Source of the DNA: Isoetes taiwanensis
Taxonomy: Eukaryota > Streptophyta > Lycopodiopsida > Isoetales > Isoetaceae
DNA length: 64,000 nucleotides
Assembly (NCBI GenBank): GCA_021234155.1
Contig: JAJEKV010000041.1
Coordinates: 7,386,917 to 7,450,916, forward strand
Direction of reading: 5' to 3'
The position numbers and the translations under genes were made by a program. How positions within the stretch are numbered: the stretch's first letter is position 1; the number at the start of each line of letters is the position of its first letter. This document shows positions 44,510 to 57,700 of this stretch, piece by piece. The notes beneath the pieces are model-generated. The model worked only from the letters and a program-made list of their open reading frames with translations, was not told where the DNA came from and ran no database searches.

Positions 44510-44760
44510 TTGGAATTGCTGGCTTCAAAGTTCATTTAACATTTGAAGGCATTCTTCCTGGTACTTGACCTTCATTCGCCTGTTTGCTTTTTTTTTGCTT
44601 GAGATTTAGAAAGAATGGCTAATATATGATCTCTTGCTAGGGAAGGTGGATGGCTCTGATGCTAGAGCGGACCGGTGGAAGAGATGCACCATTTCAAATG
44701 GCGCTAAGAGTGACTGATACCGGCAGGGGATGATGGTTTCCCTTTCTAACTCAGGAAAAA
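44510..44760 (+). pseudogene. Decayed protease, copy G
   Basis: VGIAG (about 44510) corresponds to the PVGIVTKVPV segment. The SLLGKVDGSDARADRW-like and RCTISNGA-like pieces at about 44630-44705 correspond to LLLGRRW and RCTISNG. The active-site box is not recognisable. Confidence 0.5.
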
Positions 44761-44849
44761 TTGCGCATGTTAGTAGCGCCGGGAAAGGCTGGGATACGTG
44801 AATTACGCAGCACCAACCCAACCTGAAGGTGATGCAGATTCCGCCCAGT

Positions 44850-45240
44850 TAGAGAATGTACTTTTCATTGCGGCTGAAGAGGTGACGCCGGTTTGATGGG
44901 AAGGGCTAAGGAGAATTAAATACTTCTGTGCTCTTCGAAAAGAATACTATCACTCAGCTAAGGTAGGAAGGTTCTACGGAATGCTTCTAATGTAGCGAGA
45001 GTACAAGGAAGCACATGATTCAGGCTCAAGGCGCAGGCAAAGCCTGGTGTTTTGAATCCACCTAGGCTGGTTTTGGGCTGGGGTTAATGGTGAATGTCGG
45101 ACTGGAATCTTGACATGGAGTCACGTGACTCAAAATAGAATGGCTACTACCCCACTACCCAGAAAACTAACTTCAATAATGCGAGGGAATTGGGAGCAGA
45201 TGCTTTGTGGAGAGATACCTTATTGACTTATTTGTCTGGA
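44850..45240 (+). pseudogene. Decayed upstream RNase H, copy G
   Basis: RFDG near 44890, AKVGRF near 44960, the SNVA-like phrase near 44985 and LGADALWRDTLLTYL at about 45190-45232 keep the expected order ahead of RT. The middle aspartate motif is lost. Confidence 0.55.
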
Positions 45241-45479
45241 AGGGCCTTGGAGGTCTTGGTGGGGGCCGAGGCTAAGAGGTACATTGCATGTGCCGGTTTA
45301 TGATGCATCCGCAAGGAAGGAAGCGGCTGACGAGTTCGTTGGTGAAACGATAAAAGAACTCTGTTTTGTTGAGGTCCCAATTTGCACAGCAGAGGAGAGA
45401 TGCAATTCGCTGGAGAAGTGATGTGTTTTGCTTGGGGCCTAACAACTGTTCTTCAGGAGAACCTGTCAGTTTCAAAGCT

Positions 45480-46230
45480 AAGGTATTAAAGAAGGGAATT
45501 GTAAAGCCTATTTCCGGAAGTTAAGGAGGAAATCAATGCTTCACTTTTAGATTTAATCAAGATAGGTTGCATAAGATGTTGGATGCGGGTGGTGTTGTGT
45601 GGAGATTGTCCATCGGATATAAGGCCTCCTCCATTTCCTTCAAACAAGAGAAAAAATGCCCCCCTGCAAAAGTACGGCGAATTGCAGCCAGTTTGAACAA
45701 AACTACTGTAATTGTTATCCTTTGCCTTTTTGAGGTGGAAATTCTATATCTTTATTTACTTGAGGGAAAGACATGTACTCATTTTTGGATGGATTTCGGG
45801 TTTGTCGATTCAAGTGTGGAGGAGGATCAGCCAAAGAGACTTCATTTAATGCTGGAAGATCAACACCTAGGATATTAATATGGTGCTAGAGCTGCTTAGG
45901 AACGTGGATGTTATTTTTCTACATGCCTTTGAAGAATTTGGAATTTAGCCATCCACGGGCGACGCGCGTTTTGAGTTCTCACTCTACTAATCATGTGGCA
46001 TTACTTGTAAAAATTTGCTCTATCACCGGGAGTTAGGGAGTTAATCTAAATCCCAAAGTGCATCTTTTTCAAAGAAACATCTAGACATTTCGTATTTCAA
46101 AACCTTCAAACAGCTCGGGTACAAAGATTAGAGCACGCTCTCATTTCATACCTCCACAGAATTTAAAAGCAGGTTAAGAGCTTTATTGGTATGACAAGAA
46201 GTTTCCCTTAATACTGTTTTCATATTCCAA
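45480..46230 (+). pseudogene. Decayed reverse transcriptase, copy G
   Basis: INASLLDLI at about 45532-45560, HKMLDAG at about 45567-45590, HFWMDF near 45780 (the FLDGFSGF region), NHVALLVKICS at about 45987-46020 and KAKSFIGMTR-like sequence at about 46165-46200 are in order. The YLDD box cannot be read near 45960, where the sequence is replaced. Confidence 0.62.
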
Positions 46231-46369
46231 ATGTTTTCTGTAGTTGATTTCAACAACGCTGATAGGCACTAAAATCAAAAACTGAAAAGGCTTTACCTAT
46301 CAGCGGCCTCAGAACTTCAAGGCTACTAGGGGCGACTTTCGTACCTTTCCTGTGTCTGCTCTCCCTTTA

Positions 46370-46800
46370 AAACATATCCAAACGGAACTTTGTGCCATTT
46401 TTGAAGTTTTATATCAGCTGGCTATTACTAAGGCCATAGGGTTTTGGGATAAGCATACCACCATAGTTTTTGCAAACAAACAATGATATGCTCTTGAAGA
46501 AAGATACACGGAATGGAAAAAAAGTGTTCTTTGCTCTCATGTTTCTTATTAATAGACAAGGGGCATTTTGTACGAAAGCGAGTTCCGGTCGCGAGCAGGC
46601 AAACTAAACTTACTATTCTGGGTAAAAGAAACTCACTTCAAAATCCAGGGTATAAACACAAAATTACATGTATTAAATACTAAAACCCACCAACTTTACA
46701 ATAAACTTTCCCATTTTTCCTTCCCATGTTTCCCTTTGACCCGCGAAGATGGTGGGCCTAGCGCGCACTTCACTTGCGGTAGCACATTTAAGTAAATCAA
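46370..46800 (+). pseudogene. Decayed post-RT RNase H-like domain, copy G
   Basis: ITKAIGF at about 46423-46445, DKHTT-VFANKQ at about 46448-46485 and MFLINRQG at about 46541-46562 match the domain at 10471-10815. The first aspartate is again absent from the AITKAIG segment. Sequence after 46565 is not recognisable as this domain. Confidence 0.55.
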
Positions 46801-46939
46801 GAAAGATCAAACCAAAAAGGAGGGATGGCAGCAACCTATTAGAGATTTTTTCTACAACGACGTGTCCTCCGAGCTGCGCCGGGTTAGAAAAGGAGACTCA
46901 GGACAAGTGCTGACAATTCAAGGTGATAGACAATGTCTT

Positions 46940-48040
46940 GTACGTGAGAGTTGCTTGAGGGGATGGAATCTTGTTGAGGTGTGTAAATGAAGATGAGTAC
47001 GCCTTGATTGTGGGGAGATGCATAAAGGTATCTTGTTGAGGACATTTTTCTTTGGGATACGGCGAGATTTCGAGGGTTTGGATATTGTTGGCGCATTGAA
47101 CTTTGGGGGTTGCTACGGCGGTGTAAAGAGACTTCCTCTCGACTCTAGAACGCTTCCGTATAAAACTACTGGCGCCCTGAGATACTCTCTCAAGACACAT
47201 GGTGGAATGGGTATGACTCGTTCGCCCTATCCTGGCCTGCAGATTGGTAAATAAGCATATTGTGACTCCTGGGGGTATTTTTGGTGGGCTTTGAGACTAG
47301 CTACTAGACTAACTCATTTAACCTTAGGACTTTAGTAGAGACTCTGTTTTGTTTACAATTTTTCATTAAATTTTATACCTATTAGATCCATTCGTTGAGA
47401 TACTTTTGGTGACGGGGTTTAATTTTGCTAGTTTGTTGGAGCATTTTTGAAGGTCAAGCATACCAAAAAGCTCTTCATAGCCATCACTCGAGGGTAATGG
47501 ACAAGGCGGAAATTTACTAACAAAGTGTTGAAAAATATTTTTCTTGAGAACTCTGATTGAGAGGTTAACAAAAGGAGTTAACATAAATAATGAGTGCACT
47601 TTGGGGTTATAGAGTCACCATCAAAGCTTGACTACAAATCTTTTACCTTTCAATTTGGTTTGTGGCATAGGGGTGGGGCTTTGGGAACACCTTCCCTCCT
47701 TGAAATTGGGCCATGCCATTGTTCCTTCCCACAGACGTGCCTGAAGGGCTGGACTTCGCCCTCAAAACTGGGCTACGAATGAAACAGAAGAACCCCTATT
47801 TCCGGTAAAACACCCAAAGTGCCGGCACCAGTTCGCCGATGGATAAATAAAGGAAGATTAATTTGGCAAATTTGATAATATTTAGGAAGGAAGGACCCTT
47901 TCTAATTATACCAAGAATCAGGTAACATCAACTCGTAGTTGCTTGGGGATAGCAAACACAAGGCCTTATCGTAATAAATGTAGAAGGTGTTGGGACCAAC
48001 ATGTGCCTTGTCCTCTTTTTACATTAAAAAGCTTAGAGAT
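46940..48040 (+). pseudogene. Decayed integrase, copy G
   Basis: MHKGI-L-GHFSLG at about 47018-47060, the VKHTKKLF region at about 47450-47480, the GNGQGGN-like segment near 47490-47515 and NKVLKNI at about 47520-47540 match integrase. RVTIKA-TTNLLPFNLV at about 47610-47660 and the FGNLIIFRKEGP-like segment at about 47860-47900 follow. The DDE acids are not confirmable. Confidence 0.62.
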
Positions 48041-48880
48041 TTCTGATGGGTTTAAAGTAGTTAGACCGGTTTGACTTTTGAGGCACATTACTCTAGTAGT
48101 TCGTCCGGTTTGACTTGAGCGCCATTATGACCAGTTGGTTTCATGTTTGCCGGGGTGACCTAAACTTCATTCAACTGGAGTATAATGATGCCAGGCGGGA
48201 TGCGGGGCAGTACTTTTGATTTTTAATTAATAAAAGCGTACGGACATGCGCTGCGTTTGCGTACTACATTCTGGACACGGTAGCTTCGCGGCTATCCTCA
48301 AGCACTACCGTTCGCGACGCGCGGCATGCGCGGAATAGCATTTCCTTCACGAAACCTGCGCAAGAATTTAATCAACTGAACGCCTGCCAGACACTTGGCG
48401 GGTGCACTCTTCCTCCATACTTTTCGCTCTGTCGCCGTAGCCCTACCTTCCATTTTAAAACTTCTTATTCTTTGCAAAAGAAGAAAGAGAGCACTCACCT
48501 GCTGATTCATCTCTTTACCACCAGCGAGTTGCTGCTGCGCAAAAATCAAAAGACATGCATTTTTCTTGTTTTGGCGAGAGCTCGTACTTGCACACTCACT
48601 TCATCTCCATTCCATCACACTTACCACGCCATGTCGACACTCGCTTATAAGCTAGCAGCATATTCCATTCACATCATTCCATCACCGCGGCTGTGTGAAC
48701 GCGCCCTTTGCCGGCACTTTTCTCACTCACCATACTCCATTCATCTGTTCCACCACCACATTCACACTCAACGTTTTTGTACACTCAAATTTACCGACCA
48801 TGGTAACAGCTTGAACAGTAAGCTTGGGTACAGGTTGAAGACGCTAGGCCATTCTGCCCCGGCCTCTTTCGAACGAGGAC
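48041..48880 (+). other. Eroded 3' non-coding region of copy G
   Basis: A TTGTTTTGGCGAGA-like phrase near 48580, CA/TC-rich phrases such as CTCCATTCCATCACA (48605) and GGTACAGGTTGAAGACGC near 48828 parallel 12660-12935. The phrase CCGGTTTGACTT occurs twice (48079 and 48107). A 189-codon open frame starting at 48472 is this low-complexity sequence and has no protein features. Confidence 0.5.
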
Positions 48881-51800
48881 TGCGGCCTGTATCGCTTCGC
48901 CTAGCTCTGGACTTTCTGCTCAGAGCTAAAAGGCGGAAGCTTGAGCTAAGTACAGACCACTGGAAATGGAGTGAGAAGAAGAGAAACAAGGTAGTGCCAT
49001 GTATACAGGGATCTCTAAACATGGCTGGAGGACGAAAGTAATGGCTGCCCCAAAGCACAGGCTTCAGGTTTGTGCAGGGGATATTCTTGGTAGCGGTTGA
49101 CCTCCATGACTCCTTCAGCGGGCTGCTGAGGCGACGCTTGTTGATCTCGAAGTAGACATCGCTTTGACCTCCACATCCCGTATTGCTGGGCTGCACCGGC
49201 TACTAACGATGCGAGACTTGAACTGCGTTTCAGCTAACGCTACCCCAAGCGCTCAGTCTTGCCGGGCCGCTTGGGACTCATGCTATTTCCCTTTCAGGCT
49301 GCAAGCGTGGGGCATGAACAACCCCATGCGCAGGTTAACTGGCACAATGCGGGCACTACGTGCCGCGCTGCAGAGCTCTTTGCCATGCTAACTGGTAAAC
49401 TCGTTTCCTGCCGATTGTAAAGGCTGACCTTCAAATGCGCCGCGGGCTGCCCGACGCGCACGAGAACCATCTCAGGCACGCCCACTCCCCAGCACGGATG
49501 GGGAATACTTCTGCTGCCCCGACGCGAGGCCACTACCACAAACCGGTCGAAGTAAAACCTCGCCGGCCTCCCACCATCCATTCTGTCCAAACAGACGCTT
49601 CCCTCTCTAGTATCTAAACCTTCTCATATAAGCCCTGCGCTTCCCTGCTGTTTGGGGATAGGTGCGGCAGCTTTATTTGTGGTATACTTACAAAATCACC
49701 GAAGTAGCTGCTCCGGAAAGGACTCCATCGAAACAACTCCACATGAAACTTACTAGCGTAGGCACATGGTTTCTCGCTCAAACGTGCTGCAGGTATATCA
49801 TTAGCCAACCCCCTCAAGATCGCTCAATCGTTTCCGAAACGTTCCGGAATCGCTATGCTGCAGGTAACGGCTGCGGCGGTACTTGGTGGCTACTCTCAGG
49901 AAGGCGGTATCTGTTAGTTCTATCCACGAATTTATTCACTGCCTACGCCGAAACTGGACTAATTAAATATCGGCGCGGTACCGCGTATATGAGGTGAAGA
50001 ATCAATCTTTATATTCACATTAAGTAACCAGCAGTGTTGAAGACAAATCCGCGATTAATACGTGTATATACATCAAAATCGTAACGTATTCAATTTACAA
50101 TCAATGTAACTCTTAATTCTGCATGAGAAAGTGTTTTGGGCGGGGAGGCACATAATGGCCAGAGGGTTCTGCACTCATTAAAGCATACATGGGCGCTGAC
50201 CTCCGCTGGGATTACAATGGGAGATTCATCCCCTCATCTGCGCCTTAGGGTTGGGGACCTCGTGCAGCTTCAAAAGAAGGTTCCACAAAACCCGAGGGGG
50301 TAGATCACGGTAGTCTCTACCCTTGAAGGTTGACGCTACTATACCAGCTGCGGACTGAAATCTCGGGCGTGCCCCTACCGTAGTATGGGCCCACGAGGCT
50401 CCAGGCACTCCGCCGAGAACTCACTGCCAGAGGATAACGGCCTCCAACTCTACGATCCCTGCTCCGGGGCCTCTAACCCCGATGGGCTGCCTGTGTCGCG
50501 CAGGCTCCATTGCGTGCAACCTTAAGGTTGAAATTCAGGGGGTTTGGACCTTTCTGGAACTATGCGCATTCATAACACTTATAGCACATAGCTTATCTGG
50601 CTTACCACCAATACTTACCAATGGTCCCGCGGCACTCAAACTTCAACAAATTCCCCACCTGCCCATAATGCCACGCTATTCGCGCATGCGGTGGTACACT
50701 CACCTGCTTCCTTTCCCTTCCGGTTTTAAACTTTACGCCCCCAGGCGGTCAGGCTATGGCAATCAGGGGGACGGCACTGTCTCCCTCCTCGCTGCGCTTC
50801 CCCAGAGGACACGCTTTTTGCGGCAGCGGCGACGAGAATAAAACTGGGGTAGCGATGTAATGCGCAGAAACACAACACGCGAGTCACAGCCGGGCTGCGA
50901 CCTGTTCCGGGCTGGGTGCATACTCCCGCCTTCTGGTACTTTCCACATGCTTTGAATGCCATCATAACCAGAACCACGGGCATTTATCATGCATGGTATC
51001 GACTAAAATAGCTGGGAGTATTGCCGATGCGTACCGCTCTCGGCATACAAAGGCCATACCCGGCCACACGCTCTTTCCAGCTGCTACTAAGGCCTAACAA
51101 TTTCACTCTAACATTCACAACTACTATGCGCTGTAGTACTATTGTTTTTTCACCTTAGTTCCCCATGCTAACAAGCTTGGATCATATTGGATTTCCGCTG
51201 GGTGCAGTCTAGTTTGCAGCGCGGGTGGCTTCATTTAACAGCCTGTCTGTACTTTATGGCTCGACTCTACAAAAGATTGTTCCTTTCTGGTGCTTCAGCG
51301 ACCTTCGAAACCCACCTGAGATTTTAAGTACACTCCATTTCGCTCAACTCTTCCCAACTCCTGTTAATAATTGGTTTTATTGGGCCTTTATGGTTTTATG
51401 GCGTTTGTAATTTTGACGGCATTGTTCGACTTGGGCTTCGAGCTTGGTAAGTTATATTCCTTACTTGGCGCCAGAATTACATGAAAATTGCGTAAGGTTA
51501 CAAGTTGCTTCGGTTGCCATGATACTCATTCTTTCATTTTAACTCTTTCTCATTTCATCTCTAACAGTTCAAATATTCGAACATTTAACTTCAAGGTGTT
51601 CCATACTAAGGATGCAATAAATAAATAGTATGAAGATTTGGGGCGCTCAGGTTCACCGTTTTGGAACTTTGATTTGCATTTCTAGGGCGAAGCCGGTCCC
51701 TTTGGGCTGGAGTATGACAACACAATACCAGGCGAGGGCTTCGAACTAGGCCCATTAGCGCTTCAACCTCACAAACTGGCGGCTTCGCCATGCTAGGGAA

Positions 51801-54800
51801 CTACCCGCGACGGCTGTTTATGGTCGACTTCCCTAAACACCATTTCAGTTTCAAGACTGCCCGACTCAAAACACATTTGGGTGGGCTCAATGGAACTCCT
51901 CGCACCCGCCTGACACGCGCCAGGGTTTTCCGGCGTCCTCCCCTGCTCTAAAACTTGGCGCTTTGTCGCTATCGGGATCATTCTTCACACATCCATCCTA
52001 AAATAATAATATGCTCGAGGAGTTGCCCATCCAGTCCACACAAGCAACCCCTTCATTCTATTCATTCGTTTACGGGCCTTTGCATATTTAGCGAGTTCAC
52101 CGGGTCGTTCTAAATTACGGATAAATGGAGGTTTTGCGTAGTTCCCTTATACGTTCCATTTGATACTACCATACCACTTTTAGCTTCCTATTGCCGCTCT
52201 TTTCCCCTTCAACTAGTGGGATTCGGTTGCTTCCCTTCTTGATCTCCCATATTGGCAGCTACTTGAAGACTTTTAGTTCGTCATTGGCGAGGAAAATCTG
52301 AGGGTTTGGGGACCAGCCTATCTTTTGTTTGGCATGATGCTGCCCATGTATGTGACATAAGAAGACCATAGCACATATTGATATATTTATGCACAGCATT
52401 TGGGTTTGAACGTTGCGGGTGCAGCGATACGAAGCCTAGCACACTCTCGAAGCATGGAGATGTAGTTTGACATGTGACGGCATGGAAACAAAGCCTGCGA
52501 GCGCAATCAAACTTAAACTTTCCCTATATTTAATTCAAGGATCACTTACCAGATATAGGCTGGTTCCATCCAGGAATTGATTTCCAACAATAAACAGGAA
52601 TCTGGGTACTTCGCTTTTGCATGCGCAAGACTTTCATTGGCGGACACCAACCTCTCACTTGTGAGATAGCACCTCGATAGGTCTTCTGTTTTGGTTTCAA
52701 ATACTTGCAGGCTGTATTCGCTTTTAACTTGAGCACATGTCTAGCGTTCTACAACAATCGGTCGGAAAAGCATGATCTTTGGCTAGGAAGTCTGAGAGTC
52801 TTTTAGCCCGGAATGCAGGGCTTTGAATGCGGGGAAGGTCACCCGACACCCGACCATGATTTGGCGGCCACAAATTTGCCACGGCTTCACTTAACGCGGC
52901 CCGGCTCATCAAAGTTTCTCTTTCCTTCGTAATGCGCTGTGACCATGTTTAACAAGTTTCAAATTTGCTGGCGCAATTGCGTACAGAACGCGGCGCCCAT
53001 CAAAGCGCCGCGCGGATTCTGACCACTTTTCGGCATGTCCCGGGATCAAGACGCGGCTGGCGGGTGGCGAGGCCGGATCACAAATAAAGAAATTGCTAGT
53101 GCATATCTCGGACAAACCCTATGGGTCGCTAATTCGTATCTTATGGCGCGGCGCACGGCGGACTCGGAATCTATGCTGGGCGGTGGGATACCGCAGTTTA
53201 GTTCTACTGCGATCAGAATCGCCCAAATGCGGTCTGGATAGGCTTCTTTGGCTTTCGGATGCCGCGATGCATCGAGATATCTGTCCGAGCTCACGAGGCG
53301 ATGCAGCCTGTTCTCTGCGGATATGCGCTTTCGATTCATCGCTTCACAGATGAGTGCGGCCCACAGGAAGTTATTCTTTACTGTCTGTGAGCCCGCGGCC
53401 GTCGAGATCATAACTGGGGTGCAACAAAGTGGTATCCGGCGCAGTGCTGGCGGCCTAAGCATGTGAATGGCCAATAACCCCAAATGCGATAGCAGTCTGA
53501 GGATCACACATATATTGTGCTTGGCGAGCATGTAAATGATGCGATGCGAAGTTGGTATGAAATCTGAGGATCACATATACCTGCGCTGAGGACTCATTTG
53601 CATCTTTGGCTGGCCTGGCGGGGTCCCGCATACGGAGCCAACAAGGGCCACATAGCATACACTAGCCTTGAACCTGTGTAGGTATTGAGAGGCAGTGATT
53701 CTCTTCTTCTGAGATGAGAGTACGATTTTTACCCAAGTGATGCACATCGAAGCACATGAATACCGATACATTGGGTTGGAAGCGGTCTTGACGACCATCC
53801 TTGTCACCTCACACGTCACACACTTCTCCCATTAGCCCTTCCCTCTGAAGCAGAAAAGTTCTTTCAGACCCAACTCTCCAGTCTAAGGTCATGTTCTCTC
53901 CTCCTGAAAGTCAAAGTGGAAGCACAAGGGAAGCATGGAAAAGTCAAACGATAGTTTGGCTACTCTACTAAAACGAATACTACAGCAGCTGAGACATAAG
54001 TCCCCAATTTCCATCTGCATCCACATCACATCACCCATTTGCAAAAACATTTCTACGTATAACCCCGCGCCACCCGCCCCTTCCTGGAATTCATCACTCA
54101 AAACACCCAGTACAAGTGTAATTCAGCCCCAGACCAAGGCCCTCTCACTCTTAGCATTCATGCCTACTGCTGTGCCCCTCGCCCATTTCCTCAAGGACTG
54201 GCAAAGGCCCGCTTTGGGCTGAGGGCACATCATCGTCCTTGCCATTCTCCCGTTTGCCCGACTCACAGTGCCCGGCTTGCTACATGTAGCATTTTTTTGC
54301 CCTCTTGCGGGTTGAAGAAGCCAGAGCATTTCAGTGCCGAGAAAAGGGTTCATCTGCGTCTGCTTTATAAGCCTCAAGACTCTTAAATGATACCCAAGAG
54401 ATTTTAAGGGCTCATGTTGGGCGGGGGTTCAGGCTAGTTCGGAGGACCATTTTTACTCTACTTCCAGCAGCGGTGCCTCACCCTCAGTTCTTCCACTTGG
54501 CTGGGTGCTTCTTCCGTCTTGGCTGTGGCTAGGCGGCGGGCAGGAGGTGTGGGGCAACCGCGTTGAAATGCTCTTGGTGATGAGCTGCTGGTGGACAAAT
54601 TGGGTTTGCCAAGGCCTGCTCCACAGGACTCTGTTCATTTCACCTAAAAGGCACTACTTGGGCCCAAGATGCAGCGATTTCTCGCTGATCTTCCCCTATC
54701 ACTTTTACTGGAAACCCTCTTTTTGAGATTGCGTAACAGCAAACCTCAAATTGCCAAGAAAAAACCAATGTTAAATGATTCGTTTTACCCGAGCGGATTT

Positions 54801-57540
54801 GAGCTAAGCGTGCTTTACAAAGGGATTGTTCACGGAGAAATTTTGAGGGGCCCGAGGCTGAGAGGAATGGGTCATGCCTGGCCATTTAAAGCGGGGCTTT
54901 GGACTAGCGGATGTAACGCCAGATTTTGAAGAATGATTTGATCGTACCTAAGACAGCCACACGAGAGCTTGGGTGACTTGCCCCTTGATTTACCATGATA
55001 TACCAAAATGAACGAAAACACCGGCCTGATTACCTCCACCAAAATATAAAACCATTCCTCCGAAACCGCTCAAAAAGTGAAGGCTGAAACCAGCGTTTCT
55101 CAAAACCATTTTGGCGAACTAGATCTCACCATACTACGCTCTCCAAGAGCTAAAATTCTTCATTCAAACTACCCTTCAAAATGCTTTTCTCCTCTACCGT
55201 TTCCCTTCTTTTTAACTCCATTCGCCCGAATCGCTTCCAAGCGGAACTTCACACCAGGACACAATTAAAAGTAGTAGGAATTTGCATTTCAAAGAGTTCA
55301 AAAAGATCATCAAGAAATCACGTTTGCCCAGACTGTAACGGAACATATAACAGTCCCGGTGCGGCCAAATCTTGAATTCAAGGGTTTTAAATACATTTTT
55401 TTTGAAAGGTTGAATCAACGTGATAACGAACATAGCCAGAGAGAATGAAACATCGAACACCAAAAGAACTCATTAGATGCACAAAATTCCTCCGCCAGAC
55501 TCTTTGGCTGTCACAGCTTCCGTGACCCTGTTCGGTAATCTCTTTATTCCCAATCCAACTTTTGACTTCAAGACTTCCATGGTTTTGGCACCAATGAGAT
55601 TGCGATCTTGCGCGCAGCGCAGAAATGCGGCCATATCGCTCAGCGTCCACTTTCCCCGATTTGAAGCGGTTCACTTCTGCTAAGAAGCATTTCTTGGGTT
55701 CCCTTGGGTTTGCCTTAAGCAACGGCTAGGGAACTAACTGCTTCGGGAACAGAGAGGGTTTGCCGGAGGACTACTAAATGCCCGAAACCAGCTTCCGAAG
55801 TCTGCTTGCCGTCCAGAGGATGGTCTTTAAGGTAACCCACCGGCACCTGCCTGTAAACCAAAGTGGATACCGAAATGGCTCGACCGGCTGCCCCAGCCAC
55901 TCCTCCCTCACACCACCGCGGCTGCGGCGCTGCCAGCCAGACTTGGTATTAACTGCTCGCCGGGACGCCTTCAATCATGGCGGTATGTGCGGTTTGAAGC
56001 CGCGCCTAACGCCAACATCTGCCCATTCGATAAATCATGCCTATTTCACTTATATAAATGGACATATACCCAGGGTTCAAGAATCCCTAAAACTGGGCAG
56101 ATTCCACCACTAGGCACATTTCCCAGGCTGCCTACTAAGTTCCACATATTAAAACCAGTTTTAAAGCTTCCTTTGTTGAAGTGCATGCAGAGTGGCCTCT
56201 TTCCTGTGAATCTTAAGTGGCCACCCGTTTCTTTCATGGAATTCTAATTCCAAAACTCTTTACAAAAAAGAAAAAGCTGAAAACGTTTTAACCCATATAT
56301 ACCCATTCCTTGAATTCGACTACACCCTCTTGTACAGTGCTGGCATTTGAGACTTTGAACTTGGGCTGCTCTAACTAAATGACTACCTGCCGTCTAACTG
56401 CTTGCCTTCCTTCCTTTGGCAGGCCGCTATTCTGCGACCCGTTTCTTTACCAGGTTCCTGCTTCCTCTTTGTCACTTGATAAGTATTACTCCCACAGGCC
56501 TTTCGATTTTAGCGACTTTAATCAAGACTACTGGTCTTAGAGGGTTCCTCACGTCCCGGAAACCAGTTTTCGCCACCCAATAAACACTACTGGCAGTTTC
56601 GCTGGGTGTCTGTGAGACTACTAATTATTACCCCAAAACTAATTCCCCTATCTACAGTGGGTGTGTAAAGATTAGGAAGTCTACTTAAACAATCCATGAC
56701 TTACTAAAGACACTTTCACCGTATATGAAGTCACAGATTTTGCCGCGGCTCGCTTGAGGTGATATTGAACCCATAAAAAGCTATCAAAAACAATTGTAAC
56801 CATCCTTCGGATACTTTCTGGGTTCAGGGTGGAAGAAGATCTTTCCAGCTATTAGATTGTGGACAACACAACTACAACAGCACAACACCTTTCGTTCGAA
56901 AACGTTCTTTGCATTTCTACTGGCCAGTAGTAGCATAATATGAGAATTTCATGGGCCCCAATGGAAACCTCACTCTAGACGTGCCCATTGTCAAACTCGC
57001 ATCTTCTTGCATCTCAAAACTTTACCATTCCCCTCTAAACTGAACAGTCATATACCGGAAGGTTCACTCCAATTTGGGTTTCTTTGTGTTTGGCATGGGC
57101 AAATTCAGCCTCGGCTTTCCAGCCTGGTGTGTCGTTTGGGTTTGTGATTGTTTTACTTCATTATCCTAACGTTTGCATGAGGCCAGGTGGAGATTGATAC
57201 TGCTGCATGAGCGATCCGGAGATTGTCCAGCACATTAGGAGGACTTTGCCCACTCCCACTTGACCTCTTCGCTGTGGCGAGAACCCCATGAGCCGGAGAC
57301 GCCTCGCCAGATGATGCGCTTTCGAGTGAAGACGCGGAGGTGTCGCCAAACCCCGCCCGGTGATGAAGAAACTTCGTCGCTGAAGCGCTCAGCCAAAGTT
57401 CACTTTTAAACAAATCTTATACTCCAGTATTTAACTGCTGATGAGCGGCATCCGCATTACCAGCAGCCGAAAAGAATAATACATCCCTAAAACTAAGAAA
57501 CACCCCAAACCTGCGAGGTTTCTACCCTTACAGGCTCCGG
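48881..57540. other. No recognisable feature
   Basis: Base composition is nearer 50% GC than in the left part. I see no retrotransposon domain, no terminal repeat and no gene. One phrase, TTTGACCTCCACATC near 49162, is a fragment of the minus-strand LTR. Many open frames of 60-160 codons on both strands are what random sequence of this composition gives; the longest, 161 codons on the minus strand at 53046-53531, shows no motif I know. Confidence 0.5.
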
Positions 57541-57700
57541 TTCCGATTGAGGATCGGTGACGGTACGGAGAATCGGCGGACCCGAGTCTTGGCATGGCGT
57601 TCTTTGGCATAGAATATCGGCTTCAGGGTTTGTCCCATATGGCCCGGTGCACACTGCGGATGGATTGATTTCTATAAGAACTTGCCTATACGAACTTGAT
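57541..57700 (+). repeat. Dispersed imperfect repeat, copy 1
   Basis: A 19-base exact match, GAGTCTTGGCATGGCGTTC (57584-57602), is shared with 61308-61326. It lies within a longer loose resemblance that includes GAGGATCGGTG before it and GGCATAGAA...GG after it. Nothing indicates a function. Confidence 0.6.

Noticed and set aside
48472-49041. A 189-codon open frame
   Set aside because: It corresponds to the eroded 3' non-coding region of the retroelement, is low in complexity and has no motif.
51720-51790. tRNA-like T-arm phrase (GTTCGAAGCCC on the minus strand)
   Set aside because: No matching acceptor, D-arm or anticodon arm can be assembled around it.
53046-53531. A 161-codon minus-strand open frame, possibly a transferred gene
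   Set aside because: No recognised motif, no neighbouring genes, and the surrounding sequence has open frames on both strands. The length is reachable by chance at this composition.
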